Source: Actinokineospora sp. NBRC 105648 (GTDB taxonomy: Bacteria > Actinomycetota > Actinomycetes > Mycobacteriales > Pseudonocardiaceae). Taken from it: DNA of 64,000 nt. Shown piece by piece: positions 1 through 8,595 of this stretch. Both the position numbers and the translations under genes were made by a program. The notes below the pieces were generated by a model. It was not told the origin of the DNA. It did no database searches and saw only the letters and a list, made by a program, of their open reading frames with translations. The DNA is taken from the NCBI RefSeq assembly GCF_030269645.1, contig NZ_BSTR01000011.1, forward strand, positions 62,001 through 126,000. Direction: 5' to 3'. Position 1 is the first letter of the stretch, and each line of letters starts with the position of its first letter.

Positions 1-1
1 C

Positions 2-1822
2 ACCGCCGTGCGGCTGCCCGGCAACACCCCTGCGGAGACCTACCTGCGTGCCGACCTGGTCATCGCCGCCGCGATCGCCGCGGGCGCCGACGCCATCCAC
101 CCGGGGTACGGGTTCCTCTCCGAGAACGCCGACTTCGCCCGCGCGGTGATCGCGGCGGGGCTGACCTGGGTCGGGCCGTCGGTCGAGGCGATCGCGCGGA
201 TGGGGTCGAAGGTCGAGTCCAAGCGGCTGATGGCGGCCGCGGGCGTGCCGGTGCTGTCCGAAGTGGACCCTGTGACCGAGGGCGACCTCCCGGTGCTGGT
301 CAAGGCGTCGGCGGGTGGCGGGGGCCGGGGGATGCGGGTCGTGCGGGATCTCGCGGACTTGGCTGGAGAGCTCGGGGCCGCGCGGTCGGAGGCGGCCTCG
401 GCGTTCGGCGACCCCACGGTGTTCTGCGAGCCCTACCTGGAGACCGGGCGGCACATCGAGGTCCAGGTCATGGCCGACCGGCACGGGGTGGTGTGGGCGG
501 TGGGGGAGCGCGAGTGCTCGATCCAGCGCAGGCACCAGAAAGTCGTGGAGGAGGCACCGTCGCCCCTGGTCGAGCGGACGGAGGGCATGCGGGAGCGGCT
601 GTTCGCCGCCGCCCGTACGGCCGCCGCCGCGATCGGGTACGAGGGCGCGGGTACGGTGGAGTTCCTGGCCGACGAGTCGGGCCGGTTCTACTTCCTAGAG
701 ATGAACACCCGCCTGCAGGTCGAGCACCCCGTCACCGAGGCCGTCACCGGCCTCGACCTGGTGCGGCTACAACTGGCCGTCGCGGAGGGCGCCGCGCTGC
801 CCGCGGCGCCGCCGCCGAGCCGCGGGCACGCCATCGAGGTGCGCCTCTACGCCGAGGACCCGGCGCAGGACTGGCGCCCGCAGAGCGGCACCCTGCACCG
901 CTTCGAGATCCCCGGCGTCACCCAGGTCTTCGGCGACGATCGGTCCGGCGACGTCCGGATCAGGCTGGATTCGGGCGTGGAGAACGGCTCCGTGGTCGGG
1001 GTGCACTACGACCCGATGCTGGCAAAGGTCATCGCATGGGCGCCGGAGCGCGCGGTCGTCGCGCGGACGCTGGCCCGGGTGCTCGTCCGGGCGCGGATCC
1101 ACGGTGTGCGGACCAACCGAGACCTGCTGGTCCGGGTACTGCGCCACCCGGCCTTCCTCGCCGGGGACACCGACACGGCGTTCTTCACCCGGCACGGACT
1201 CGCGACGCTGGCGGAACCCCTGGGTGACAAGGACTTCGAGCGGCTGGCGGCCCTGGCCGCCGCACTCGCCGACGCGGCGGCGAACCGGGCCGCCGCGACC
1301 GTGCAGGGGCGGATCCCGGGCGGCTGGCGCAACGTCGTGTCGCAGTCGCAGGTGAAGGTGTTCGGCGACCACGAGGTCCGCTACCGGGTCACCCGGGACG
1401 GCCTCGCCGCCGAGGGCTACGACGGTGTCCGCCTGGTCGAGGCCACGCCCGAGTTGGTGCGGCTGGAGGTGGCCGGCGTGACGCGGACCTACGACGTCGC
1501 GACCGCGCCTGGATGGTCCTTTGTGGACGCGGGGACCGCGGCGGTGGCCTTCGCCGTCGCCGACCGGTTCCCGGACCCGGCCACCCAGGTCGCGCCGGGG
1601 TCACTGCTCGCGCCGATGCCGGGGACAGTGGTGCGGATCGCCGCTACCCTGGGCGACGCGGTGCGGGCGGGCCAACCCCTGCTGTGGCTGGAGGCGATGA
1701 AGATGGAACACCGCGTCGACGCCCCGGCCGACGGGGTGGTCGCCGAGCTGCCGGTCGCCGCCGGGGACCAGGTCGACGTCGGGCGGGTGCTGGCGGTCGT
1801 GCGAGTCGAGGAGGGGACATGA
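2..1822 (+). CDS. Acyl-CoA carboxylase alpha subunit (biotin carboxylase + biotin carrier), 5' partial
   Basis: ATP-dependent carboxylation of biotin and carrier of the biotin arm, feeding a carboxyltransferase beta subunit that is not in the window. About 606 residues are visible; the frame is open to the left edge, so the N-terminal Rossmann segment is missing. Visible motifs are the glycine-rich ATP-grasp loop GGGGRGM, ECSIQRRHQKVVEEAPS, the metal-binding EMNTRLQVEHPVTE, and near the C-terminus the biotinyl-lysine motif EAMKMEH. The stop overlaps the ATG of the acyl-CoA dehydrogenase (ATGA). That coupling resembles branched-chain or terpenoid acyl-CoA pathways (methylcrotonyl- or geranyl-CoA carboxylase type), but propionyl/acetyl-CoA carboxylase is equally possible. 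Family certain; substrate unknown. Confidence 0.95.
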   Translation, partial: TAVRLPGNTPAETYLRADLVIAAAIAAGADAIHPGYGFLSENADFARAVIAAGLTWVGPSVEAIARMGSKVESKRLMAAAGVPVLSEVDPVTEGDLPVLVKASAGGGGRGMRVVRDLADLAGELGAARSEAASAFGDPTVFCEPYLETGRHIEVQVMADRHGVVWAVGERECSIQRRHQKVVEEAPSPLVERTEGMRERLFAAARTAAAAIGYEGAGTVEFLADESGRFYFLEMNTRLQVEHPVTEAVTGLDLVRLQLAVAEGAALPAAPPPSRGHAIEVRLYAEDPAQDWRPQSGTLHRFEIPGVTQVFGDDRSGDVRIRLDSGVENGSVVGVHYDPMLAKVIAWAPERAVVARTLARVLVRARIHGVRTNRDLLVRVLRHPAFLAGDTDTAFFTRHGLATLAEPLGDKDFERLAALAAALADAAANRAAATVQGRIPGGWRNVVSQSQVKVFGDHEVRYRVTRDGLAAEGYDGVRLVEATPELVRLEVAGVTRTYDVATAPGWSFVDAGTAAVAFAVADRFPDPATQVAPGSLLAPMPGTVVRIAATLGDAVRAGQPLLWLEAMKMEHRVDAPADGVVAELPVAAGDQVDVGRVLAVVRVEEGT

Positions 1823-2976
1823 GCTTCACCGAGTCCGAGGAGCGCCAGGCGCTGCGGCGCGCGGTCGCCGAGCTGGGGCGCAAGTACGGCCACGAGTACA
1901 CGCTGAAGGCGGCGCGCTCCGGTGGCCACACCACCGAGCTGTGGAACGAGGCGGGCAAGCTCGGCTACCTCGGGGTCAACGTGCCCGAGGAGTACGGCGG
2001 CGGGGGCGGCGGCATCGGCGACCTCGCCGCGGTGTGCGAGGAGCTGGGCGCCACCGGCACCGGTCTGCTGCAGATGGTGGTGTCCCCGGCGATCTGCGCG
2101 ACGATCATCGCCCGGTTCGGCACCGACGAGCAGAAACACCGCTGGCTGCCTGGTTTCGCCGACGGCACCGTCCGGATGGCCTTCGCCATCACCGAACCGG
2201 ACGCCGGTTCCAACGCCCACAAGCTGACCACGACCGCGAAGCGTGACGGCGACGGCTGGGTTCTCAACGGCCGCAAGGTCTACATCTCCTGCGTCGATGA
2301 GTCGCAGGCGGTGCTCGTGGTCGGGCGCACCGAGGACGCCACGACCGGCAAGCTCAAGCCCGCCCTGTTCATCGTGCCGACCGACGCCCCCGGCTTCGAG
2401 TTCCAGCGCATCGAGATGGACGTGGTGTCCCCGGACTACCAGTTCTCCCTGTTCATCGACGACGTCAGGCTCCCGGCCGACGCACTGGTCGGCTCCGAGG
2501 ACGCGGCGCTCATGCAGCTGTTCGCGGGTCTGAACCCGGAGCGGATCATGGCTTCGGCCTTCGCCGTGGGCATGGGCCGCTTCGCGCTGGACAAGGCGGT
2601 CGACTACGCCAAGACGCGCACGGTGTGGAAGGAGCCGATCGGTGCGCACCAGGCGGTGGCGCACCCGTTGGCGCAGGCCAAGATCGAGCTGGAACTGGCC
2701 AAGCTGATGACCCAGAAGGCGGCCGCGCTCTACGACGCGGGCGAGGACATGGCCGCGGGCGAGGCCGCGAACATGGCCAAGTACGCCGCCGGTGAGGCCG
2801 TGGTCAAGGCGGTCGACGCGGCCGTGCAAACCCACGGCGGCAACGGCTTGGCCAGCGAGTACGGTCTCGGTGCGCTGGTCGCGGCGTCCCGGCTCACCCG
2901 GATCGCCCCGGTGAGCCGTGAGATGATCCTGAACTTCGTGGCCCAGTTCAGCCTGGGGCTGCCGAAGTCGTACTAG
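1819..2976 (+). CDS. Acyl-CoA dehydrogenase
   Basis: FAD enzyme that introduces an alpha,beta double bond into an acyl-CoA, passing electrons to ETF. 385 residues, normal for the family. Visible are the N-terminal helical domain, the middle beta domain with the FAD/substrate signature AFAITEPDAGSNAHK and GDGWVLNGRKVYIS (about residues 115-155), and a C-terminal helical domain ending with THGGNGLASEYG. The ATG was chosen because it overlaps the carboxylase stop as ATGA and follows GAGGGGAC. Coupled translation with a biotin carboxylase suggests that both act on the same short or branched acyl-CoA (for example isovaleryl-CoA), which is inference. Confidence 0.93.
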   Translation: MSFTESEERQALRRAVAELGRKYGHEYTLKAARSGGHTTELWNEAGKLGYLGVNVPEEYGGGGGGIGDLAAVCEELGATGTGLLQMVVSPAICATIIARFGTDEQKHRWLPGFADGTVRMAFAITEPDAGSNAHKLTTTAKRDGDGWVLNGRKVYISCVDESQAVLVVGRTEDATTGKLKPALFIVPTDAPGFEFQRIEMDVVSPDYQFSLFIDDVRLPADALVGSEDAALMQLFAGLNPERIMASAFAVGMGRFALDKAVDYAKTRTVWKEPIGAHQAVAHPLAQAKIELELAKLMTQKAAALYDAGEDMAAGEAANMAKYAAGEAVVKAVDAAVQTHGGNGLASEYGLGALVAASRLTRIAPVSREMILNFVAQFSLGLPKSY

Positions 2977-2991
2977 AGGGGGCTGGTGACG

Positions 2992-3597
2992 ATGGTCGAG
3001 GCAGTCCGCGAGCCCCGCCAGGACCGCAGCCGCGCCACCCGGCAGCGGCTGCTCGAGGCGGCCGTCGACTGCCTCGCCGAGGTCGGCTGGACCGGGAGCA
3101 CGGTGTCCGTGGTCGCCGAACGCGCGGGCGTGTCGCGCGGGGCGACCCAGCACCACTTCCCCACCCGCGAAGACCTGTTCACCGCCGCGATCGAGTACGT
3201 GGCATCGGAACGGTTGGCACACATGCGGGCTGAGTTACCGCACTTGCCTTCCGGGCGGGGGCGGACGGAGTCGGTGGTGTCCGCGATCGGGGAGATGTAC
3301 ACGGGGAAGCTGTTCCGGGCGGCGCTGCAGCTGTGGGTGGCGGCGGCATCGGATGAGCTGCTGCGGGCGCAGGTGGTGCCGCTGGAGAGGCACGTCGGCC
3401 GTGAGGCGCACCGGTTGACGGTGGAGGCTTTGGGGGCGGATGAGTCGCGGGCTGGGGTGCGGGAGGCGGTTCAGGCCACTTTGGACTTGGCTCGGGGGTT
3501 GGGGCTGGCGAACCTGCTGACCGATGACTCTCGGCGGCGGGCGCGGGTGCTCACCGAGTGGGCGGTGACGCTGAAGGCCGCTCTTGGCGGGAGTTGA
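2992..3597 (+). CDS. TetR family transcriptional regulator
   Basis: 201-residue one-domain regulator. The N-terminal HTH spans about residues 8-55 (RQRLLEAAVDCLAEVGW ... GVSRGATQHHFPTREDLF), the usual TetR pattern in which the recognition helix ends in HHF. The C-terminal ligand-binding part is helical and unassigned. ATG 2992 is preferred over GTG 2986 because the GGGGG run at 2978-2982 is about nine bases from it but only three from the GTG. It lies 15 bases behind the acyl-CoA dehydrogenase and is probably in the same transcript, so control of this carboxylase/dehydrogenase operon by an acyl-CoA ligand is the likely role (inference). Confidence 0.9.
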   Translation: MVEAVREPRQDRSRATRQRLLEAAVDCLAEVGWTGSTVSVVAERAGVSRGATQHHFPTREDLFTAAIEYVASERLAHMRAELPHLPSGRGRTESVVSAIGEMYTGKLFRAALQLWVAAASDELLRAQVVPLERHVGREAHRLTVEALGADESRAGVREAVQATLDLARGLGLANLLTDDSRRRARVLTEWAVTLKAALGGS

Positions 3598-3790
3598 CAC
3601 GACCGGCTCGGTGGTGCCGGGGAACGGCGGGCGATGACTGGATCGCCGGTGATGTCGCAGGATGTGCGCATGCGCGCGGTGTCCGCCCACTACCCGAACC
3701 GTTGCGTGGAGAATGCCGTCTACGCCTGCTTCCGGGACAGAACTCTCCCGTGACTGGCCTCACCTGCGGCGGAGACTGGTCGCCCGAGGG

Positions 3791-3823
3791 GCGAGGGGTG
3801 GGCCGCGGCGACCCACCCCTCGC
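3791..3823. terminator. Bidirectional hairpin terminator
   Basis: Perfect 12-bp stem GCGAGGGGTGGG / CCCACCCCTCGC with a 9-base loop, between the convergent TetR gene (+) and the ABC ATPase gene (-, ends at 3831). No long T tract. Confidence 0.65.
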
Positions 3824-3830
3824 CGGTTGT

Positions 3831-4478
3831 TCACCGGGCCACGTAGTCGTCCACTGACACGATCTCATCGCACTGGTCGCGGACCCAGTCGTCGTGGGTG
3901 GCGATGACGACGCAGGCACCACCCTGGGCCATGCCCCGCAGCAGCGACACGACGGTGGCCGTATTGCCCTGGTCGAGGGCTCCGGTCGGTTCGTCGGCCA
4001 GCACCAGGCTCGGTTCCTTGACCAGCAGGCGGGCGACCGCGACCCGCTGCTGTTCGCCGCCGGAGAGCCTGCTGACCCGCTCGCCCTCCCGGCCTGCGAG
4101 TCCCACCCGCTCCAGGGATTCGGACAGCGCCGCGCGAGCGGCACTTCCCCGGCGCTTGCGGGCGCGGAGCGCGATGTCGAGGTTCTGCGCGATGGACGCG
4201 TTCTCCACCAGGGCATAGTTCTGGAACAGGTAGCCCAGGTGGTCTCGGCGGAATCGCCGGGCGGCTCCCGAGCGCATCCCGGTCAGCTCGCGCCGGTCGA
4301 AGTAGATCTCACCGCCGGTGGGCTTCTCCAACAGTCCCATGCAGTTGAGCAGGGTGGACTTCCCGGATCCGCTGGGGCCGGTCAGGGCCGTCAGCGCTCC
4401 GGGTTTCAAGGTCAGGTCGAGGCCGCTCCACAGAGTGCGCTCGCCGTAGGCCATGGTGAGGTCGCGGGTTTCCAACAT
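3831..4478 (-). CDS. ABC transporter ATP-binding protein, lactococcin 972-type export
   Basis: 215-residue ATPase that would energise export of the bacteriocin encoded upstream. Walker [10 protein letters not shown] (about residues 34-42), Q-loop [11 protein letters not shown] signature [14 protein letters not shown], Walker [10 protein letters not shown] and H-loop IATHD are all present, so it should be active. The Q-loop and A-loop spacing and short length fit the MacB/LolD-like class used by lactococcin 972 exporters. It follows the large membrane protein gene by 35 bases, and the three-gene order precursor, membrane protein, ATPase is the classical lactococcin 972 arrangement. Confidence 0.92.
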   Translation of the reverse strand: MLETRDLTMAYGERTLWSGLDLTLKPGALTALTGPSGSGKSTLLNCMGLLEKPTGGEIYFDRRELTGMRSGAARRFRRDHLGYLFQNYALVENASIAQNLDIALRARKRRGSAARAALSESLERVGLAGREGERVSRLSGGEQQRVAVARLLVKEPSLVLADEPTGALDQGNTATVVSLLRGMAQGGACVVIATHDDWVRDQCDEIVSVDDYVAR

Positions 4479-4513
4479 GGTGATGGTGATGTCTCCGTTT
4501 CAGGTCCGAGGCC

Positions 4514-6592
4514 TCAGGCTTCGCTGGCGCCATCGCGAACCACCCGGCGGTGGGCTCGGATCAGTGCTGCCAGTATGCCGCCGACGGTCAACGTGGCCAG
4601 CCCGCCGATCGCGGCCCATTCGGGTGTACCCAGGGTCATCGGCTCGAACGGGGCGGGCATGCCCGCGCGCCGGTACCACTCCAGGTCACTGTTGACCGAC
4701 CACGCCTGGTACGGCAGCCAGCCGATCAAGACCGCGAGCGCGGCCGCTTCGAAGATCAGCAGGATTCGGTGCACCGCGGCGAACCGCCAGCCGGACACGT
4801 GCCGGGCGAAGATCCACTGCGCGTTACGCCGGGCGTGGATCAGCACCGCTCCAACACCGGTAATGAGCAGGACCAGGAGGCCCGCGAGGGCGCTGAACAA
4901 CGCCAGTCGGAACTGCTGCAGCACGTCGCGGTGCTCGGTGGCGGCCTGGTCGATCACCGGGGTGACGGACACGACGAAGTCGACGAGCGCGGGATCGGCG
5001 GCCACCGCGGCCGAGACCACGCGCGGATCGGGGAACAGCACCCGTCCCTGGGAGGCGAAGGCGGTGTAGCTGTGGTCGGAGAGCAGCCCCTGGGCGGAGG
5101 GCAGGAAAACCAGGATGGGGTCGGTCGTGAAGGACTGGTCGCCGGAGAAGTTGCCCTGCGACACCGGTCCGACGTCGGTCGCGGTGTAGGTGAAGATCTC
5201 CGCACCGGCGGCCATCTCGACCTGGTCGAACGTCACCGCGGTGCCGCGCCGCAGGTTCGGGCTATGGAGAACCTCGGTGACGAGTTCGGCGCGGTGGTCC
5301 CACACATCCGGCGGGATGAGGACCGTGGGGCCGCCCGCGTCCCCGGCGGAGAAATCCGCCCCCGTCGACAGACGGACCGGTTGATCGCGAAGGAACCTGT
5401 CGTTGACGTAGATCAGGTCCTTTCCGTTGAGCGGGCCGGGGTTCCCGAGGTACTGCCGTCCGGCCAGCAGCGCGTTGCCGCGTTGGTCCTCGCCCCGGAG
5501 CCACGCGCCGGTGACCGGGATGATCTTCTCCCGGTCACCGGAGGACCAGACGTTGCCGAAAGCGATCTTGGACGTCTCGCCAAGCCGTTCGTAGGAGGCC
5601 AGGGCCGCGCCGCGTCGCTCGACGTCGATTCCCGTCGCGACGGCCTGCTGGGCCAGGGCGACGGTGGCGACGACAGTCACCACTCGCAGGGCATAGGCAA
5701 CCCCGGACGCCGTACGCCCGGGAAGTTCTCCCTTCACCGCGGCGAGCACGCGCAGCCGCATCAGGAGCAGCAACACCAGGGCATGGGAGGTGATCGCCGC
5801 TCCGGTCAGCAGGACGTGCAGGACGACGGCGGTCAGCAGGTACAAACCGATGTCCGCGAGGCCGTTGTACGCGGCCAGCGCGGCCACCGCCACGCCGATG
5901 GTCAGCACACCCCCTCCGAACCAGAAGCCGGAGACGGCCCGCACGTCGTTGAGCAGCAGGCTCCCGTAGCCCAGGCCCTGCAGCCGGTTGACACCGTAGG
6001 CCCGCGCTCCAACGAGCACGCTCGCCGCGGCGACGGCGACCGACACCAGCACCATCATGCCCAGTGCGAGCACCTGGGCGTCCTGCAGGAACAGGTCCTT
6101 GGGGTTGAGGCTCCACCGGTCGAGCACGCGGTTCACCCGCATGCCCTTCGAGGTGAAGAAGTCGGCCAACTGGCCCGCTTTGTCGTAGTCCCCGAACACC
6201 ACGTAGCTGCCGGTCGGGTCGCGCTCGCCCGCGTCGTCGAAGGGCCGGACGCTGGTCGTCAGCGACCGGGTGAAGTCCGCATAGCCCCCGCGCAGCCATT
6301 CGTCCGCGCCCACCGCAGGGTCGCCATCGACGAGGTATATCGTGCGCCCACCCTGCGAGCCGTTGAGGTCGTCTTTCAACCGCCCGACGGTGATCTGGTG
6401 TTCGATCGCGAACTGCTTGATCTCGGCGCGCAGTTCACCAGCGGGTCTGCTCTCGTCCCACGCGCCGACGATGATCCCCGCCTGAACCGGGAGCGGGGTG
6501 TCCTCGTCCCAGTACACCAGGGTGGTGAACGAGAGGAAACATGCGAATATCCAGTTCGCAATCAGTACGAACTTGAGGCTCTTGGCGGCCAA
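4514..6592 (-). CDS. Bacteriocin-associated integral membrane protein (DUF1430-like)
   Basis: 692-residue permease-like partner of the ATPase. A first membrane segment lies at about residues 7-28, a large extracytoplasmic part follows, then a cluster of membrane segments (LALGMMVLVSVAVAAASVL, TIGVAVAALAAYNGL, LHVLLTGAAITSHALVLLLL), a second exposed region and C-terminal helices (ALFSALAGLLVLLITGVGAV, ILLIFEAAALAVLIGWLPY). This architecture matches the membrane proteins of lactococcin 972 loci. The start codon appears to be TTG (6592-6590), preceded by GGAAAG. Immunity and/or export are the roles proposed for the family. The family call rests on context and topology. Confidence 0.85.
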   Translation of the reverse strand: MAAKSLKFVLIANWIFACFLSFTTLVYWDEDTPLPVQAGIIVGAWDESRPAGELRAEIKQFAIEHQITVGRLKDDLNGSQGGRTIYLVDGDPAVGADEWLRGGYADFTRSLTTSVRPFDDAGERDPTGSYVVFGDYDKAGQLADFFTSKGMRVNRVLDRWSLNPKDLFLQDAQVLALGMMVLVSVAVAAASVLVGARAYGVNRLQGLGYGSLLLNDVRAVSGFWFGGGVLTIGVAVAALAAYNGLADIGLYLLTAVVLHVLLTGAAITSHALVLLLLMRLRVLAAVKGELPGRTASGVAYALRVVTVVATVALAQQAVATGIDVERRGAALASYERLGETSKIAFGNVWSSGDREKIIPVTGAWLRGEDQRGNALLAGRQYLGNPGPLNGKDLIYVNDRFLRDQPVRLSTGADFSAGDAGGPTVLIPPDVWDHRAELVTEVLHSPNLRRGTAVTFDQVEMAAGAEIFTYTATDVGPVSQGNFSGDQSFTTDPILVFLPSAQGLLSDHSYTAFASQGRVLFPDPRVVSAAVAADPALVDFVVSVTPVIDQAATEHRDVLQQFRLALFSALAGLLVLLITGVGAVLIHARRNAQWIFARHVSGWRFAAVHRILLIFEAAALAVLIGWLPYQAWSVNSDLEWYRRAGMPAPFEPMTLGTPEWAAIGGLATLTVGGILAALIRAHRRVVRDGASEA

Positions 6593-6618
6593 GTTCTTTC
6601 CTGTCCTGTTGAAAAGGA

Positions 6619-6652
6619 CCTGCGGAGAGGGACGCGCGTCCCTCTCCGCAGG
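6619..6652 (-). terminator. Strong hairpin between bacteriocin precursor and exporter genes
   Basis: Perfect inverted repeat with 15-bp arms (5' CCTGCGGAGAGGGAC) and a 4-base GCGC loop. On the minus strand it is followed by GTCCTTTTC, so it resembles an intrinsic terminator or attenuator. It sits 40 bases after the precursor stop and 27 bases before the membrane-protein start, where partial termination would give more precursor than exporter mRNA. Confidence 0.7.
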
Positions 6653-6691
6653 TGGCGATCAGATCCCGGCTAGCAGGACCCCGACGTCTGG

Positions 6692-6990
6692 TCAGCAGCC
6701 GCCGTCGTTGTTGTTCCAGTACGAGCTGTCGACCCAGATCGTGTCGCTGGACTGGGCGTAGGACCAGCGGCCCGGGTTGGTCGGGCCGGAATTGACGTAC
6801 TGCGAGCGTCCACACTGGAGCTGTGGCAGTTCGAGCCGTGGTAGTAGTTCGACCACACGCGGCCGCCACCGGTGCCGTAGTCCCAGGTACCGCCGCCGAC
6901 GTAGGCGGTGTCCGCCATCGCGATACCTGCACCAGCGGCCGCCATGGCCAGTCCGGCCAGACCCGTGATGACAACCTTCTTCGCGTTCAT
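6692..6990 (-). pseudogene. Lactococcin 972-like bacteriocin precursor, apparently frameshifted
   Basis: Start ATG at 6990 with GGGGAA just upstream encodes a signal peptide (MNAKKVVITGLAGLAMAAAG, cleavage after AMA) followed by GGGTWDYGTGGGRVWSNYYH and HSSSV, the N-terminal half of the lactococcin 972 family. The continuation in this frame is a low-complexity T/A/S/P tail ending at 6670. The family-like second half, with NSGPTNPGRWSYAQSSD and a Tyr/Trp/Asn-rich C-terminus SSYWNNNDGGC, is in another frame and ends at 6692. The switch lies at about 6808-6816 and corresponds to one missing base. Reading the two halves together gives a normal-sized precursor of about 98 residues. It may be a real inactivating mutation, recoding or an assembly error. 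Confidence 0.75.
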
Positions 6991-7503
6991 GTTTCTGTTC
7001 CCCATTTCTCGTGCGAGGTTCCGGCTGCCGTCGAAACCAGCAGCCTGATCCGGGCGAGTCGTACAGAAATGAACCTGATGTCGAGTTCGGCGATACCATC
7101 CCTGGCTCATCTCCAGTTGCTGATCGGATCCCAGCAGTCTGCCCCGGAAGATTCCCCAGTCTTAGCTTCCCTCGGTACCGGTGTTAGCCAGGGTTGAGGG
7201 TAACAGGCAATGGTTCTATCGGGTGAGTTGATCACAACAATTGTTGGGGTGTCACCCGGCCGGTCGCCTTCGACGGGCCTGTCTGGGGGTAAAGAATACC
7301 TCATGGCACTTTCTTGCCGGTGCTGCCAAAATGACTCCATCGACCGAACGTGTGGCGAGTATCCGAGTGGCGTGTCCAACGATTATTGGTTCAAAATCCT
7401 ATCAGCCGTTTGTCTGGGCGGCACGCTGGGTCCCGGTGCGGTAACTACTCAGGTTGTGTTGGGTCGCTCGGGTTGGCGGCCGCCGACCCGAGATGATCTT
7501 CGG
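6991..7503. other. Gene-free stretch upstream of the bacteriocin precursor
   Basis: About 510 bases without a supported gene. The part next to 6990 must hold the promoter of the bacteriocin operon, but I could not fix a -35/-10 pair. A 12-bp palindrome CAACAATTGTTG lies at 7235-7246. Base composition is less GC-rich than the genes. Confidence 0.5.
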
Positions 7504-8251
7504 GTGTCGGGTTCCGAGGGTGTGTCGCTGGAGCGGTTGCTCGCGCGCCTGGAGGAACTGGAGTCTCGTGCGGTGGCTCGGGAGTTGGAGAACGCCGAGT
7601 TGCGGGCCGAGAACGCCGAGTTGAAACGCCGGTTGGGGCGGAACTCCCGGAATTCGTCTCTGTCACCGTCGACGGATGGGCCGGAGCGGGCTGTGCCACC
7701 GCGGTCCTTGCGGGGTAAGAGTGGCCGTGGGCCAGGGAAACAGCCTGGCGCGCAGGGATTCTCGCTGGAACTGGTGGGTGATCCGGACGAGATCGTCGAC
7801 CACGTGCCGAATCGATGCCGGGGTTGCGTCGGTGACCTGGACGGCGCCGCGCCGGCGGGTGTGGTGCGCCGTCAGGTCACCGATATCACGCCGGCGGTGG
7901 CCACGGTGATCGAACACCGGCTGCATCGGCGTCGTTGTGGTGCGGGCTGGTCACCACCGCGGCGGCCCCGGCCGGTGTCGCGGCGGCGCCGGCCTCGTAT
8001 GGGCCGAACCTGCGAGCGTGGGTGGTGTACGCGCTGGTGTTCGGGCACATCCCGGTCGCCCGGGTCGTCGAGCTCGTCACCGATCTCTCGGGCGCCCGCC
8101 CGTCGGCCGGCTGGGTCTGCCAGGTGTTGCTGGACACCGCATCCGAGGCTACGTCTCCACCGCCCGCAAACACGGCATCAACGCCTTCGAAGCAATCCAC
8201 ACCGCCGTCACCGGAAACCCCTGGACACCAACACCTTCACCAGCCACGTGA
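7504..8251 (+). pseudogene. IS66 family transposase remnant (frameshift plus internal deletion)
   Basis: Three pieces of one IS66-type transposase in three frames. The first (to about 7935) has the leucine-zipper-like N-terminus and the typical LGRNSRNSSLSPSTDGP and GKQPGAQG motifs. The second (about 7938-8145) carries YGPNLRAWVVYALVFGHIPV and ARPSAGWVCQVLLDTAS. The third (about 8150-8251) is the far C-terminus, YVSTARKHGINAFEAI. The bulk of the DDE catalytic domain is absent between pieces two and three, and a frameshift separates pieces one and two. It is therefore dead. I found no terminal inverted repeats or target duplication. The 5' limit is approximate. Confidence 0.85.
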
Positions 8252-8372
8252 ATAGTTGCCCCGTGCGAATGCCGCGTCGCGATTGGCGCATAGCGAAGGC
8301 TGTGCCCGGGTGTCTGCGTGGCATCCGCACCATTCGGTGACGCGGATCGTCATGGTGTGATCATCGGTGCGG

Positions 8373-8418
8373 GCACGGCGGTCGGCGGGGTGGAGGTCAA
8401 CCCCGCCGACGGCGGTGC
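8373..8418 (-). terminator. Hairpin terminator after the XRE/DUF397 operon
   Basis: Inverted repeat with 19-bp arms containing two mismatches (inner 11 bp perfect, GTCGGCGGGGT) and an 8-base loop, three bases past the DUF397 stop at 8421. Confidence 0.6.
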
Positions 8419-8420
8419 CG

Positions 8421-8594
8421 CTAGTCGCGCTGGGCCTTGGCGAAGGTGATCAGCGCGGTGGTGTTGATGGTGAGGGTGGGGCCGGTGGGGTTCTTGCTAT
8501 CGCGCAGGTGGGTGCGGGTGTGGGAAACCTCGACACAGTTCGAGTTTCCACCCGAACGGCTGGACTTCTTGAACCGCAAGCGTTCCTGCGACAT
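8421..8594 (-). CDS. DUF397 domain small protein
   Basis: 57 residues, beginning MSQERLRFKKSSRSGGNSN and containing CVEV and SKNPTGPTLTI, the DUF397 pattern (K-S-S-S-G-N/x-N-C-V-E-V ... R-D-S-K-x-P). One base separates its ATG from the stop of the upstream XRE gene. In actinomycetes XRE-DUF5753/DUF397 pairs form WhiJ-like regulatory modules in which the small protein partners, and probably antagonises, the DNA-binding protein. Function here is inferred from that pairing. Confidence 0.9.
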   Translation of the reverse strand: MSQERLRFKKSSRSGGNSNCVEVSHTRTHLRDSKNPTGPTLTINTTALITFAKAQRD

Positions 8595-8595
8595 A

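Noticed and set aside
7107-7379. 90-codon minus-strand frame upstream of the bacteriocin precursor
   Set aside because: No ribosome site and no family resemblance; lies where the bacteriocin promoter is expected.
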